Below, piece by piece: positions 1 to 12,300 of a stretch of 64,000 nt of DNA (position 1 is its first letter; the number at the start of each line of letters is the position of its first letter). Both the position numbers and the translations under genes were made by a program. The DNA is taken from positions 1-64,000 of the forward strand of contig ML978160.1 in the NCBI GenBank assembly GCA_010015745.1, read 5' to 3'. The notes beneath the pieces are model-generated. The model was not told where the DNA came from, did not search any database, and was given only the letters and a program-made list of their open reading frames with translations. The DNA comes from Setomelanomma holmii (lineage: Eukaryota; Ascomycota; Dothideomycetes; Pleosporales; Phaeosphaeriaceae).

Positions 1-469
1 TGTCAGCCTGGCACTCTAGTTCACAAGGTACATGTGAACTACATCTCTCATGTGACTTCACGTTACTTGCTTACTCATCTTGGTTGTGTATATAAACGCT
101 CTCTATTGCTCGCTCGATACAACAACCTTCTGCTTCCTTCATGTCTGCTCTGTTCTCTCACATCTGACATAGTGTTGCACTGTTCGAGTTAATTAGGCCT
201 CGGAACACTCGTTTACCACTATGCCTTACTGGCACGATATTCACGAAGACAAAAGGTCTAGCGCTGAGCTCAGGAAAGACAGACAGGTTCGCTATGACCC
301 AAGCTTCGAGCTTCTATTCCATGACGAGACGCGGAGTGAGATCTTTGTTGGGGATTTTCTGGTCTTTAATCGTCGAAAGAGCATGTCTCAGTTGATCTTT
401 GGTCTGTGTCCTCGCCCTTCCATACATGTTCGAGATACCGATCCACCACATCAAGTTAGCAGGATGCAT
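1..469. other. Left edge, no gene assigned
   Basis: Window edge. A short plus-strand open frame begins at 221 but overlaps the 3' end of the minus-strand gene next door and resembles no protein I know. The stretch is probably the 3' flank of that gene. I see no repeat or RNA gene in it. Confidence 0.4.
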
Positions 470-2080
470 TCATTGGAATGGTGTCGTACCCACATCATTT
501 CGCACGCGCTGTTTCAGATTGTTCATGATCACTGCCACTGTCTTCTTACGACCTTGACCATCAAGAGGCATCGCACCGAACAGAAGATTAACAATGGGCG
601 TAAGGCATTGAATTCGATCTGTCTGTGGCAAACTTCCTTCTCGTATGAGATTCAGGTTCCGTGTGGCCTGAATACCTTCAGCACCCTTGAGTCCTACAAC
701 AGATGAGCCTAGATCGCGCTCTTCTGTAGATAGGTGTCTGAAGGCGGTAGTGGTCGCTTCGACTGCTTCGTGCGCGTACGCGGTCGATATGTACTGCGCT
801 GCGTCTGTCATACCGGCGTTAGCAGAGGCTTCTATCTTGACAAGCGGGTGACGGTGGTTTGCTGTGCGCACCGCCTCAATTATCGACCCGCTCTGATTAG
901 CATTTCGTTGTGCCTTGGACTTCGAAGCAGAGGTACGCTTTCGCATGTCGATCGGTGCCGGAGTCGCCATCGATCTAGTCCGACCTCCAGACACAGCTTC
1001 AGGCTCGACACGGACGAGCATGTTATCATCCCCCTCATATAACTTCTGTAGACTGTGCGCCCATTTGTGGAACTCGCTGTCTGGCATGTCGGCGAGCATA
1101 GACTGGATCTGTAGTCTCAGTTCCTTGCTCGTTGCATTGGCGTCCAGCATGTGACGGGCAATTGGCAAAGCGTGGAATGCAAACAGATCGCTAGCTCGCT
1201 TGAAGACCTCGGGCGCAGATTCGAGGGAGAAATCATCTGGATTGATGTCCCACCGCCAGGAGGCGGATATCTTTTTGTTGTCATTGTTGACTTCTCGCAA
1301 CCAGGCTGCCTGACTAGATTCATGGGCCTGTGCTGGAGGATCAATATCCATGGCCGAGCCAACGTCGTCATGTGGTCTTGCGCGCGCGTTATCTGCTTTG
1401 CTCTGCCTGCGTTTCTTCTTTGGGGGAGGGCTAGGCTCCTTCTCGGTGAGGTGTTCCATGTCGTCCTCAAGGTCATGTTCGGGATCGCTCTGCTGTCGCT
1501 CAAGACTGGCTGCGACTGCTTCTCTAAGATCGTCCCCAAGTTTAGAGTGTAGTTCGGCGCTGGCTTCGATGACCGATCTCACACCAACTTCGACCTTGTC
1601 CGACGTGTCCAGATAACCTGCCAGCATCCATGCGACGCGTTGTATCATCTCCTCATGGAGGATCTCGGTCATCTTCGCGATGTTCTCAGCGGGTGCGTGC
1701 TCTTCCTCCATGTGCTGCTTGAGAACATCGATGCCTAGCTCCTCCAGAACACCAGAAGGGAAGCATATCTTCACTAGCCCTTGGACTGCTTTCTTGAAGA
1801 CTTCATTGTTCAGATCGTTGGTAGAAGAAATCACCTTGACACGGAAGACCCAATCGTCGTTCGTGGGTATTGAAGTCGCATTGCGCGCGGAAGACCGCGC
1901 GTACGAGTCACGAGATACTGTCGCACTCTCGCTTTGCACCGAAGCCGTACGTGATGACTGACATGCGCGTTCCGCATTACTGGGCTGCGTGGGCGATGGC
2001 GAAGGCTTCTCACAGTCAGTATGAATCTCCCTTGGAGAATGCTCACGTACAAGGCGCTTTTTACCTTTGCCGCCGGCCAT
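470..2080 (-). CDS. Unrecognised nuclear-type protein, 536 aa
   Basis: A single open frame of 536 codons starting at an ATG at 2080, with no intron needed. The first ~75 residues are Ser/Pro/Arg-rich and look disordered. A predicted helical block follows (about residues 75-210), then a basic stretch PPPKKKRRQSK near residue 220 that reads as a nuclear localisation signal. A second helical block covers about 255-345, and a conserved-looking C-terminal segment (about 430-536) contains VVGLKGAEGIQATRNLNLI. Length, lack of stops and codon quality argue that it is real. I do not recognise a family and assign no function. It is divergently arranged with the Dnt1-like gene across a 783-bp gap. Confidence 0.75.
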   Translation of the reverse strand: MAGGKGKKRLVREHSPREIHTDCEKPSPSPTQPSNAERACQSSRTASVQSESATVSRDSYARSSARNATSIPTNDDWVFRVKVISSTNDLNNEVFKKAVQGLVKICFPSGVLEELGIDVLKQHMEEEHAPAENIAKMTEILHEEMIQRVAWMLAGYLDTSDKVEVGVRSVIEASAELHSKLGDDLREAVAASLERQQSDPEHDLEDDMEHLTEKEPSPPPKKKRRQSKADNARARPHDDVGSAMDIDPPAQAHESSQAAWLREVNNDNKKISASWRWDINPDDFSLESAPEVFKRASDLFAFHALPIARHMLDANATSKELRLQIQSMLADMPDSEFHKWAHSLQKLYEGDDNMLVRVEPEAVSGGRTRSMATPAPIDMRKRTSASKSKAQRNANQSGSIIEAVRTANHRHPLVKIEASANAGMTDAAQYISTAYAHEAVEATTTAFRHLSTEERDLGSSVVGLKGAEGIQATRNLNLIREGSLPQTDRIQCLTPIVNLLFGAMPLDGQGRKKTVAVIMNNLKQRVRNDVGTTPFQ

Positions 2081-2863
2081 CTGGGGTGGATTGAAAGTTG
2101 ATCAAATTGTGGGGAAACTTGTGGCTGAATGGATTTGGAGTAGTTGGAGCTGTTGGTGCAGAGAGCAGAGGACGGAAAATGGTGGGCAGAGAGGAAGCGG
2201 CGCAAGCGGTGAAGGTGAAGCCGCCATGCCAAGCTCGCAAAGCAAGAGAGATGCGATGAGACTGTGGTTGAGGGAAGGGCCCAAGGGCACGCAGGTGAAG
2301 AAAGAACATTTCAATTCTGACAGTCGACTGACAGATGAACGAAAAGACTGGAAAGGGAGGGAAATAACACGACAATATTCGGGCTCCATGATCAAATAAA
2401 CTAGTTTCGAACATGCTAGATCTTATGTTGGGCTTGCAAGTCGCGATCTTCCGGTGGGAGCTCAAGGATTCACGACTTTCCCTTTGTCTCGAGACAAACG
2501 CGCCATCACGTGCAGATGAAATGAGCGACTTTGCCCAATCAAACCCTCCTGCGCAGAATTTATAGTGACGTGCAGTGGTAACAATCATTTGTTGGAGACT
2601 GTGTGGAGACATTTGACGATATCGTTATGCAGGAGGATGGGTGGTGAGTGATGAAGAACATGACGTCCGCGTTGGAGTTGGAGTGAATGGTTCGCCAAGC
2701 CGCGGGAGGCGGGCGGTGACTTGAGATCCCTGCACGCGCATGTTCGTAGTGGGCTCCACTTCGAAACTTTCTCGACATCTTCCAGTAGCAGCTCCACCCT
2801 CACGCCGTAGCACAGCATGCTCTCGCGCTTTAGCCAGAATCTCGTCGCGATATTTCAGCAGGA
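2081..2863. promoter_or_regulatory. Divergent intergenic region (783 bp)
   Basis: Lies between the start of the 536-aa protein (minus) and the start of the Dnt1-like gene (plus), so it should hold both promoters. Short open frames on both strands here look like chance. No clear element stands out. Confidence 0.5.
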
Positions 2864-5800
2864 ATGGCGGCATCCGGCACGCGTATGCGATTAACCGTCG
2901 AGGTCCTCCCACTTACCGAAGAGAACGCCCATGGACCGTATCGAGATGAAGCCATCGCTGTGTTCAAGGGAAGGAAGTTTGCGCTGCCAGTCCATTCAGA
3001 AAACACACTGGAGCAGGTGTGGACTCAGATAGAGCAACGTTACAAGACGAACTACCTCGATGCCCTGCAAGCGGCGTGAGTCGAACCAACAGCATGCAAC
3101 CCCAGCAGGTGGTCGCTGACAGTTCTATACAGCAACTTCACCATCAAAAAGCTTCAAGATGCCTACGATTGCGACCTCGACCTCGGCGACACGGTGAGCT
3201 CCATCTTTGAGGGCGAGACTGATCCTACCATGCGCATGATCAAGGTCGTTCCTTCCTTCGTCTACCGCGACTTCTCGGTGCCCGTCACGTCGAATTTACG
3301 ACCGGCTCACGCGCAAAAGCGAATCCGCGAGCTCAATGGCGAAATTGCAAACAAAAGGCGGCGGATAGAGCTTGGAGACGTCCGGGAAGAGGTTGACCCG
3401 AGCCGGGATCAACCTGTGCCCTCGACCGAGTCGGAGCGCAGCAGAGAAGGTAGTCTCGCGAACCCACGCGCCGATGGCAGACGAGCTGGAAGCCGCGCAC
3501 GGCGATCGCACACTGGAGGCTCGCTTGTGTTCGTCAACAACTCCCAGACCGGACAGGCAGAGTTTGGGACCAGCGTCAAGGAAGAGTCTCCGGAGCCCGG
3601 CTTTCCACCGCCTGCACCTAAAGCGACGGTATCAGAGAAGAACACTTCCGCGCCGAATCGATGCCAGACCAAGTCGCGCACCCGCACCCCTCGTGCTCGA
3701 ACTGAAGAGGAAGTCGCAACAAATGGCGTGGACGAAGTGCCAGAAACAGATGATGCTGCTACGGTAGACATGCAACAACAAGATGCAGCGCACGAGCCAG
3801 ACACGCAAGAGGCAGCGATACAACGATCACCGCAGTCAACCCCAGCACGATCCCAGCGGACCCCTCAGCCAGCTGCCACCAAACGACGAGATATATATGA
3901 CGTGCCGAGCTCACCAGAGTTTATGAGCAACAAGAAAGCAAAGGCAAAGAAGACGTACAGCCGCTCTCCCCGAACTGCTACCACTGTTCAGAAAGAGGTT
4001 GATTTGCTGAACAGCTCTCGGCGCGTTTCGGCTCATGCTCAGCTGAATGGCAACGCAGAGAAGCCGACGCCAAAGTCGGCCTCGAGAAAGGTCCGCGCAT
4101 TCCAGAATGTGGAGGTAGACGAGATTGAGTCCACTCCGCAGGAAGAAGTCGTAGCTGCGGTGAGGCGCTCCAGTCGTGCGGAGAGTGTACCTCACAGCGG
4201 TGATCTGACGTCCACTTTCTTGGACGCTGCTGGACAAGCCGTGCAATATGATCATCAAACACCAGCTAAGTGGGCCTCATCAAAGCCAGCAAAGCCAGGG
4301 CGCCTCAAGAAGCCCACCAAGACCGCGACACCGATCACGCCATCAAGCGCGAAAGGTGGGATCAGGTTCATACATACGGACCCTTCGGCGGAGGGAAAGC
4401 ACACGCGAACTGGATCTGGCACGAAAAACAGGGCAACACCATCTGGTTCGCTAGGATCTGCAGTTAAAACTCTAGATCCAGACATTCAGTCGCGTCTTGA
4501 CAGGATCAACGCCATTCGGCAGCAACGGAGGACCTCGCCCAAGGTTGTCGTACGCCAAAGTTCTACGCAGTCTCACTCTGCGGGTGCGAGTCCAGTGGTC
4601 GATGAACACGGCGACAAATCCTCCCCCGCGGTCCGTTCAGAGAAAATTGCGGCAACCCATAACGCGTTGCATGAGACTGTTTCTCTCGACTCACGAGACC
4701 ACGCGCATCTATCTGTGCACCCGGTAACATCACGAGCGACGCCGCTCAGAAGTCCAATTCCGTTGCCGGAGAATGTGCGTGGTCTTACGCCGAATGGCAT
4801 AACACCGTCAGGGAAGGAGGCTGAGGAAGCAGAGATATTCAAGAGACCCACTGCTCCCCGCCGATCCGCTGGCAGTGAAGACCGCATCAATGAGATGGAC
4901 AGAACCAAACGCGATTCCGTTTCATCCGATCGGCGTAGTACGCCTCGTCGTAGCGAGATACCTCTGTCGAGCAAGCCTGTGCCCGTGTCGTCGCAAGCCA
5001 GAGATACTTCCCTGAGACGCTCCTCAAGCTCAAGTTCGACCAGACGAGCGTCTATTCAGAGTGCGATTCCCCTACCTGAGAATGTCAGGCACATGAGCAG
5101 CAGTACGCCAATTGCATGTCAACGAAATGGCGACACCATTAGCAAGGCAACTGCGTCTCCGGCGCCTATGCCTGCGCAACCGAAGCGACGTGGTTGTCCT
5201 CCAAAGACCCCTGCTTCACAACCAACCATCGAGAAGAAGACGATACCGAAGGTTGAACAGCCTCATCCTGAACCTCGCGCTGAGCAAGTATTGGAGCCTT
5301 CACCACCGGAGGAGAAAGTCGAGGATATCGTCATTGTGATCATCAGCGGCGAGTCATCGGATGAGTCTGAAGAAGAGGAGGAAGACCCTACTCCGCCAGA
5401 CAACCGACTAGTCAGCGACTCTGTCAATAAACGCGCAGGACAAGGCCAAACTGAAGCAACTGCGGTCGGCAATGCAGCGGACCCCCAAGAGAAAGTGGTT
5501 GAAGATGTCGAACAAGAAGCCGTTGACCTTGACGATAGAAACTCGAGGCATTCGGACTCTGTTGCCAGGCCTGAACAGTCAGAAGCTGCTGCCAAGCTGA
5601 AGGCGGTAGAACCAGAAAACGAGTCATGGGGGTTTGACGTACTCAGCCAGTCAAATGACGCCAACGACATCGTTACTCGGGACACCGAAGGCAACTTGCG
5701 CGAGATCGCGGCCGCGCAGACTGATCTTGAAGAGGCTATAGAGACGGAATCAGAAAAGACGCCTGGGATGGATGTCGACTCAAAGTCTAGGTCCACTAGT

Positions 5801-6472
5801 GCCGCAGTCTCGAACAGGTCATCGCCTGCAGTCACGCGCCGTCCAGCACGTTTCCTCAGCAGGTCGCCAACACCAGAACCATCCGCAAGCGATGCTGAGT
5901 CCGAAGAAACATCTGCCGCACCTTCGAAGAATGCCACCCCTCAGCCCAACAACAACCAGGCAGAGGGCGGTAGCAGCAGTGATTCATCGTCCGACTCTGA
6001 CGAATCTTCAACCGACGACGAAGACGTAGAAATGCCAGACCTCGCACCCGATGCGCGTGCAGAATCCGCTCTCAACCCCATCCCCTCCTCACCACCCCAT
6101 CTCACAAACGCACCCGCATCAACCCCTCTCGTCCCTGAAACAAGGCAATCCTTGCTCTCCCAATCCATCCGCCAAACCCCCATCCCCCTTCCCACCAACA
6201 CCCCGTCCTCGCAATCCGTCTTCGCACAAGCCGCCGCCCGCCGTCCCGGCGCTCGATACGCCGGTTTCCGCACGCTTAGAGAGCAATTAGCCGACGCAAA
6301 GACGACGCCGACTGCAAGTCAGAAGAAGGTGTATGATCCGCGAATGCTGAATCTGAGTAAACTTGCGGCGAAGGGGAAGGGCGCGGGTGCAGGGAAGCCG
6401 ATGATGGGTGTTGGGTTGGAGGAGGAGGAGAGTAGTGATGAGACTAGTAGTAGTAGCAGTGATAGTGATTGA
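2864..6472 (+). CDS. Dnt1/Net1-like nucleolar protein (Cdc14-binding N-terminus)
   Basis: Two exons, 2864-3075 and 3133-6472; the 57-bp intron has donor GTGAGT and acceptor TACAG. Product 1183 aa. Residues ~9-115 match what I know of the Cdc14-phosphatase-binding N-terminal domain of fission yeast Dnt1 and budding yeast Net1/Tof2, with segments such as MRLTVEVLPL, VFKGRKFALPV and MIKVVPSFVYRDFSVP. Splicing joins ALQAA to NFTIKKLQDAY and keeps the domain intact. The remainder is long, low-complexity and Ser/Pro/Lys-rich. The motif IPLPENVR appears twice (about residues 610 and 712). A short motif RPGARYAGFRTLREQL lies near 1105, and the tail is acidic and Ser-rich. In the family this is a nucleolar scaffold linking rDNA and Cdc14 control of cytokinesis. 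Function is inferred from the N-terminal domain only. Confidence 0.85.
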
Positions 6473-6859
6473 GGGTGAGGTAAAGGGAGCAGGTTTAACT
6501 CAAATTTGGACGGTGTAATTTTCGACGTTTATTGGCCTTTGGTAGGGCTTTCGGTTGAGGACTATGTGTCACTGGACCGATACTCTTCGGCATATATACT
6601 AGCAATTGGCAGGCGTGTATAGACTCACGGTGCTCCAATTCATTACATAACGTCACGAGGTTGACATGTATGATTTTGCCACTTACATTCCCAGATTGTT
6701 CGAGAATTCGACATAAGCGAGAAAAGTACGTAGGGTATTGAGAAGCAACTACATGCGTCGAGAATAATACAAAGGAAGAAGCGCACCCAATAAACACATA
6801 GACAACGCTCCACCAACCCATCACTTCACTTCACACCCAAATCCGAACTCAAATTACAT
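6473..6859. other. Convergent 3' intergenic region
   Basis: 387 bp between the 3' end of the Dnt1-like gene (plus) and the 3' end of the PLAC8 gene (minus). Probably both 3' UTRs. Nothing else seen. Confidence 0.5.
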
Positions 6860-7665
6860 TCACTGCTGCCCGACCACCTTCTCCAGCTGCGCCTGACCCT
6901 GATAAACCATCCCCTGCCCTCCCGCGCCGCCAGTATACTGCTGTTCAACAACGCCATCCATTCCCTGCTTCCCCGAGCCCAGCAGCGCCTTAGTCTCCTT
7001 CTCAGCCTGCACGAGCGCGCAGCAGCCGCAGCAGCAAGACTTGACAAGATCCATGACGCAAGAGCCTTCGAGGTTGTGCTTTTCGCGGATTTCGGAGAGT
7101 AGAAGGGATTGCGGGACCCAGTGCAGGCCGAAGCAGGTGGAAAGGTAGAAGAGGAGGCACTGTGTATGATTAGGATGAGCGCTGTGTATTATGCCGGTGA
7201 TTGAGGTGAGGTGGGGGAGAGCAGTCGATAGAGATAGGGCGGGAGGAGAGGAGAGGGGCGGAGAGGGGCGGAGAGGAGAGGAGATGTAGTTGAGCGGGAC
7301 AGGGGCGGTAGGAAGATATTTCCAATGGAGACTTACGGATGTGTTCAATGGCTCGTATCCCGACATGTCGCCATTGTGATCCATGCGGTGAGCTACCTTG
7401 CCGAAGGTGACGCAGGGAAAGCAGCAAGTTATCGCACCTGAATGATGTATTAGTTACTCTTCTGAAGGTTCATTCCAAGCTTAAGTGCGAGGTTGATGAG
7501 CCACTTACACAGATCAATCGGCGCGAAGCAGCCCCAGAAGTTGGCACTCCATGGCCTTCCAGTCGTCTTGGACGAGAGTTTGCCTGGTTCTAGGGCGGCG
7601 TTGAATTTGGCTTTCCAGGAGGCGATCTCAGCGGGGCTGAAAAGACCGCTGGTGCTGGTGGACAT
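6860..7665 (-). CDS. PLAC8 family cysteine-rich membrane protein
   Basis: Three exons on the minus strand: 7665-7509, 7437-7337 and 7159-6860, giving 185 aa. Introns are 71 and 177 bp, with donors GTAAGT and acceptors CAG. The protein opens with MSTSTSGLFSPAEIASWKAK and continues WSANFWGCFAPIDLC, then CAITCCFPCVTFGKVAHRMD across the first splice junction. A hydrophobic CLLFYLSTCFGLHWVP follows, then SCCCGCCALVQAEKE. The paired CCxxPC and CCxCC motifs and the overall length are those of the PLAC8 family (plant FCR/CNR, animal cornifelin, fungal homologues), small membrane-associated proteins tied to metal resistance or cell-size control in other organisms. The C-terminus is Gly/Gln-rich. The family call is firm; the role in this fungus is unknown. 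Confidence 0.85.
7160..7336 (-). other. Long PLAC8 intron with purine-rich repeat
   Basis: This 177-bp intron is longer than most here. On the plus strand, positions ~7230-7285 are nearly pure G/A, with repeated GGGGCGGAGA and GGAGAGG units and several runs of four G. It looks like a simple-sequence expansion with G-quadruplex potential. Confidence 0.6.
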
Positions 7666-8073
7666 GTTGGCGTTGGTGGGTGGGTAAGGATGATGGTTGT
7701 GGTGGATGGTGGGTTGGAATGAGATGTGGGTGGGTTAGACGGGATGAGAATGGTAGAGTAAGAGAGTGAGAATAGTCTGGGGAAAAAAGGTAAAGATGCG
7801 GAAAGACCGACGTGAATTGTTGATGAAGTAATGCTCGTACCACTACAGACAAAGAAGACAGCAATCGCGAATGATCGTTACGCTTTATATCTTCTCTGCA
7901 CTAATATCCCTTTTTGTTTCCGAAAACGGCCCAACTCGGTGCCCTTCTTACTTTCCACATTCGCATCCCGTATCAAAATTCAACGGCTCGCCCATTCAGA
8001 AGGTGCATTAAGCGAATGCGTTGCATGCTCAAATTTACGCGAAAGCTTGTCTTGACTATCCTGGGATGTATCC

Positions 8074-8160
8074 TCAGCTGTGCCCACGATGGGCGTTGGT
8101 GTTGTGCAATCAGAGCTGGCGAAGTGCGCCACTAGTCGGGTTGGTGGAAATGCTGGGGCC
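8074..8160 (+). repeat. Diverged direct repeat, copy 1
   Basis: Aligns by eye with 8447-8531, roughly 75-80% identical with one or two small gaps. Shared blocks include TCAGCTGT, GGGCGTTGGTG, TGTGCAAT and GTGCGCCA. Many differences are C/T transitions. No coding content is recognised. Confidence 0.6.
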
Positions 8161-8446
8161 GGAAGTGCTGAAGAAAAAGAATGACCGATCTCAGAGACGC
8201 ACAAGGCACGCAAATGCAAACGCACGCGGGGAGGCAACCATAGTCGTCAGGGATTATAGGACACTCTTTGCTGTCATCTCCTCCGCCATCCTCTCCTCTC
8301 TACTACTCATAACGAAGCTGCGCTGTTCATACGCACACATGCGCATATGCACATACACGGAGAGGTGATGAACGCTACACCCCCCGCCTCCCCCCCGCCC
8401 ACCATCCCCTTGTTTCGTCTATTCAGAGCATATCTAGGCCGTGCGT

Positions 8447-8531
8447 TCAGCTGTCCCGTAACGGGCGTTGGTGATGTGCAATTAGAGTTGGTGATGTGCG
8501 CCAATAGCTCGTGAGTGGAGATGATGGGGCT
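8447..8531 (+). repeat. Diverged direct repeat, copy 2
   Basis: Second copy, about 372 bp downstream of the first. It contains an internal near-tandem pair of GTTGGTGATGTGC (starting about 8467 and 8488). Origin unknown; possibly a small decayed element. Confidence 0.6.
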
Positions 8532-9354
8532 GAAAGAAACAACGACCACGTTCACCGGTCAAGATGCTCGGTCGCCAAAATGGTCATGTCAACTATCCGT
8601 GCAACTGTGATAACTTTGCGAACTAGATTCATGAGCTTCCAGGGTTTCATGTTATCGCCAATTTGTGAAGTTGTGTGCAACCTAGAGTGCTCAAACTAGA
8701 CGGACAAGTCCTCGCTAAGTGCTGGTCAGCTCATATCGAGCGATCGTGGAAATCTACACAACCTGCGGAAGATGCTGTTTAGTCATTGGAAAGTGTCATC
8801 CCAGCCCTCCGTACCGGTGTTTGTAACAGGTAAAGATCGCGAAGTACGAGGGCTGGAACCACACAGGACGTCGCCGATCAGAATGTTGGTAACGCCTGAA
8901 TGTCCCCAGAGCATGTGTAGTATAAATGTCATCCATTCCAGAATCGCTATATCCAAGAAACTACCAGATGTTCGTTCCCATCACACAGCATGCCCAACTC
9001 ATATTCCCAAAGCACCGTGGCTCGCTAAGCCACCAGACACATGAATGCATGCTCCAAAAAATAGCTCAACGAAAGTAACCAAGCTCGAAGCCAAAGACCA
9101 AACCAAAGGTGCCTGCGACAAAGGCAGGCGGGTATGCGAAGCGAAACAACAACGCGCTGTCCAATCTGAAGAATAAATAGCTGCGACGCCGGGTATCCAA
9201 AGTGTGCATATACATGTCAAATATCGAGGCAGGACGATCCGCCCAGTTCAAGCCCAGTGATCCAGTCCTGGGAGCCTGGTATTAACATTCAAAAATTAGG
9301 AGATGGGATAGCATATATGTTGTGAGATGCCATGTGTTGTGATATCGATTTGTC

Positions 9355-12300
9355 TTAGTCGAATGCGGTCTCTTCGCGCACCATCAATGGATTTTGCCGT
9401 GGTTCGCCCCGCATGGAGTTGCCGGAGCTGTTACGCTGTTGGCCCATGTTCATGAGAAGCATGCCGCTCTCGCGTCGTCGCTGGCGTTGTTCCTTGGCCG
9501 ATCCTGAGTTCACCGCGCTGTTGAGACTGCCGTAGCCCTCGCCACCCTGATACGCCTGCTCATAGGATGGTGCATCATAACTTGGTCGAAGCGGTATGAA
9601 GCCACCATCGTAGCCTTGCTGCTGTTGTGGTGGCTGAGGCGGTGGATACGAGGGAGCAGTAAGTGACTGGAATTGCTGCGGCTGAAGTGGTTGATACTGT
9701 TGGGGCTGGCGGTCGTAAGGATGTTGGAAAGATGTCTGGTTGTAGGCGGGCGTGGGTAGGTCGGAGAACATCTGTCGACGTGGCGACCGGATGGCATCGT
9801 CGCTCAATTGAGATGTGTTGCTTCTAATCTCGTGAATTGGTGAGCTTGCTTCATCAAGAGCTGCGCCAAAGATGTCCCCAAAGTCGGTGAGGAAGAAGGA
9901 GATGAGTGGTGCCGGTATGTTCAGAGTTGGCGCGAAAACAATGCCAACGTTCCTGACAGTCATCTTGTTGAGTCCAGCGTTCTCGACAATCTCAATCAAG
10001 AACGAGGAGAGATGTCGCAAGAGTTCGAAGTTGGCTTGCGGCAGCTTGTGCACAAGTACGTTGAATGTTTGGATCTTCTTGTGCCGCTCGTCCATGTCTG
10101 TAAATAATTAGCGAATGAAGTGCCGTGAATCGTAGACAAGCTTACCGAGAACTTTGAGGAAGTCGAGATGTAACTCCCGTGTAAGCACCGAGGCTGGTAG
10201 CTCCCGTAAGTACAGCTTCAGAAGCGAGGCAACGGCATGCACATCGTAATATTGTCCATCCAGAAGCTTGATGTCACCTTCGATGTTGAAGCGATCGCGC
10301 AAGCCTTTAATAACAATATTCGATCCGCTGAGCCTGAAAATGCCTTCCTCATTGATGGCCTTCTTGTCTTGTAGGTACTCCAAGCATCGGTAAACAACGG
10401 CTGGCAGAGGGAAATTGACGCCAACAGGCTGAGTGTACTCCACAGCCTCCTGAAGAGGAATGCCAAATATGCTGCGATTAGCGGGCATCGCTCGTTGTTC
10501 AACGGGAGCCTGGAACTGGTTGTTGACTTGCACAGGGGCAAGATCAGAAGAGCCGCCACGGCCCCGAAAGCCGAAGATGCTGCGCTTCTTGTCCTTTACC
10601 GCAGTCTGACCAACACCCAACTTATTGCCCCAGTGCGAGGCATCTTGAATTGGTGCACCATTGCTTGGGCCAGAGATGGCGGGGTAATGACCTGAGCTGT
10701 CCTGTGAAAAGGTCGAATTCTTGGGTGAACCCCGCGAGGGCTGTCTATTCAATGCTTCTCGCGGATTCGGACCGCGCACGGGTGCTTCTGCCGCGACTGT
10801 ATCATCGTAGCTGAGAGCTTGCAGACGGTCTTGGTTCTCCAGATCGGGGCTGTCCTTTCGCAGCGAACGAGCAGAATCCTGACTAGGCTGTGGCTTCTGT
10901 AAACGTGCCACGTTAGGCACTTGAATTTCGACTGGCGAAGTCTCATCTGGCATGTCAACGTGCTGCAGTAGCGCATCGACCCACGCATCTCGCTCCTCGT
11001 CGTTCTCGGCGCACAGCACATGGCGTACTAAGCTCGAAGAGTCTTTGCGTTTGGGCTCGAGAATCAAGAACGCATGCCGGTACTGGTTGTCTTCGCCATC
11101 GTCTCGTCGCTGGGGCGACGCATTCGATTGCTGTTGGGACTGCTTGCCAATTTGTGCGTTCTGGAGTTTGATTGTGCCAAGATGAGCACCTCCTTCGACC
11201 TCATAGTACCTGAACTCAGGTCCATCCAAGACGAAGAAGCGCGCCTTCCAGCCGCCAAAGTTCTTGCCACGCTTCGTCAGGTAGCCTTCTTTCCGTTGTC
11301 GCGTCTTTGGAGCAACCTCTACTGGGGCGAGTGTGGGCTGTGGGTTCAGTCGGTCTCCGTCTTGTGCGCCAATGACATCGGATGAGATGTATTCACAAAC
11401 AATCATGGCGGCCTTTTCATTCATCGGTGTCTCGAGAATGGTGTCGAAGTATTGATTGAGGGCTGTCCGACGAGCATCAATCTTGGCTGGAGCATGGCCG
11501 CTGAATATCCCACGCTCGGGTAATTTCCCTTGAAAGTCACATAGTGACTTCAGCTGAGAGTCCAAGGTCGGAAGTGTTGCGATGGTCTTTTCCACACGCC
11601 ACAACTGCTTGTTGTCCGAGCGCGCGTAAACGGCAAGAATGAAGACGGGATCTTCTTCAGATGGTCTAGGTGCCAGGAAACTGAGGCGTGATGGGCGCAG
11701 ACGCGAGGAGAAGACCTTCACCTCAATTGATGGCAGCGCGTTGGGAGGCAGAAGCAGTCCAGGATACTGGTCCGAGACAAGGCCTCGATAGACGTGCTCA
11801 GTATCTGGGGTCTCGTTGAGTGTTGGACTGCTTGAGGTGGAGTCTGGACTGGGCTGTGCATTGGGCACTGTCAGGAGTGACGAAGCGGTAGCGTTGTTTG
11901 GTTGCGGCCTCTTCTCAGGCTGAGGCGCTGGAGGTGACTGATACGATTGTGGTGTGTTTGGTGGATGTGGGACCAGCTGTTGCAGCGTCCGTGTAGCTGG
12001 GTGCCCCATTACACTGGGCGACATGGGTGGGGATGCGATGGATTGCTTGGGAGGCCTTGGCACAGGCATGTTCATGGGCCGGTCTCGAGGGCTCATTGGG
12101 AGCCCTGGGCTCAGCATTGGAGATGTGATTGATCCCACGCTCCTGTTGGCCATCATGGAGCTGTCCGAGTTGGTAGGGCTGAGCATCGCGTTGAGTGAGC
12201 TTGCAGGTGGATGTCGTGGAGAAAGCGGAAGGCCTGCCGCAAGTGGATTGAATTGACGAGGAGAGAGCGGAGCTGCTGCGACTTGGGCGGGAACTGGCTC

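Larger units (their letters stand above)
7666..9354. other. Intergenic region (1.7 kb) with a diverged direct repeat
   Basis: No convincing gene on either strand. It holds two related copies of an ~86-bp segment (8074-8160 and 8447-8531), a C-rich run near 8380-8400, and the presumed 3' flank of the RhoGAP gene. Open frames here have poor composition. Confidence 0.5.

Noticed and set aside
5263..5937. 224-codon minus-strand frame inside the Dnt1-like gene
   Set aside because: Mirror of the Ser/Glu-rich coding sequence on the other strand; no independent support.
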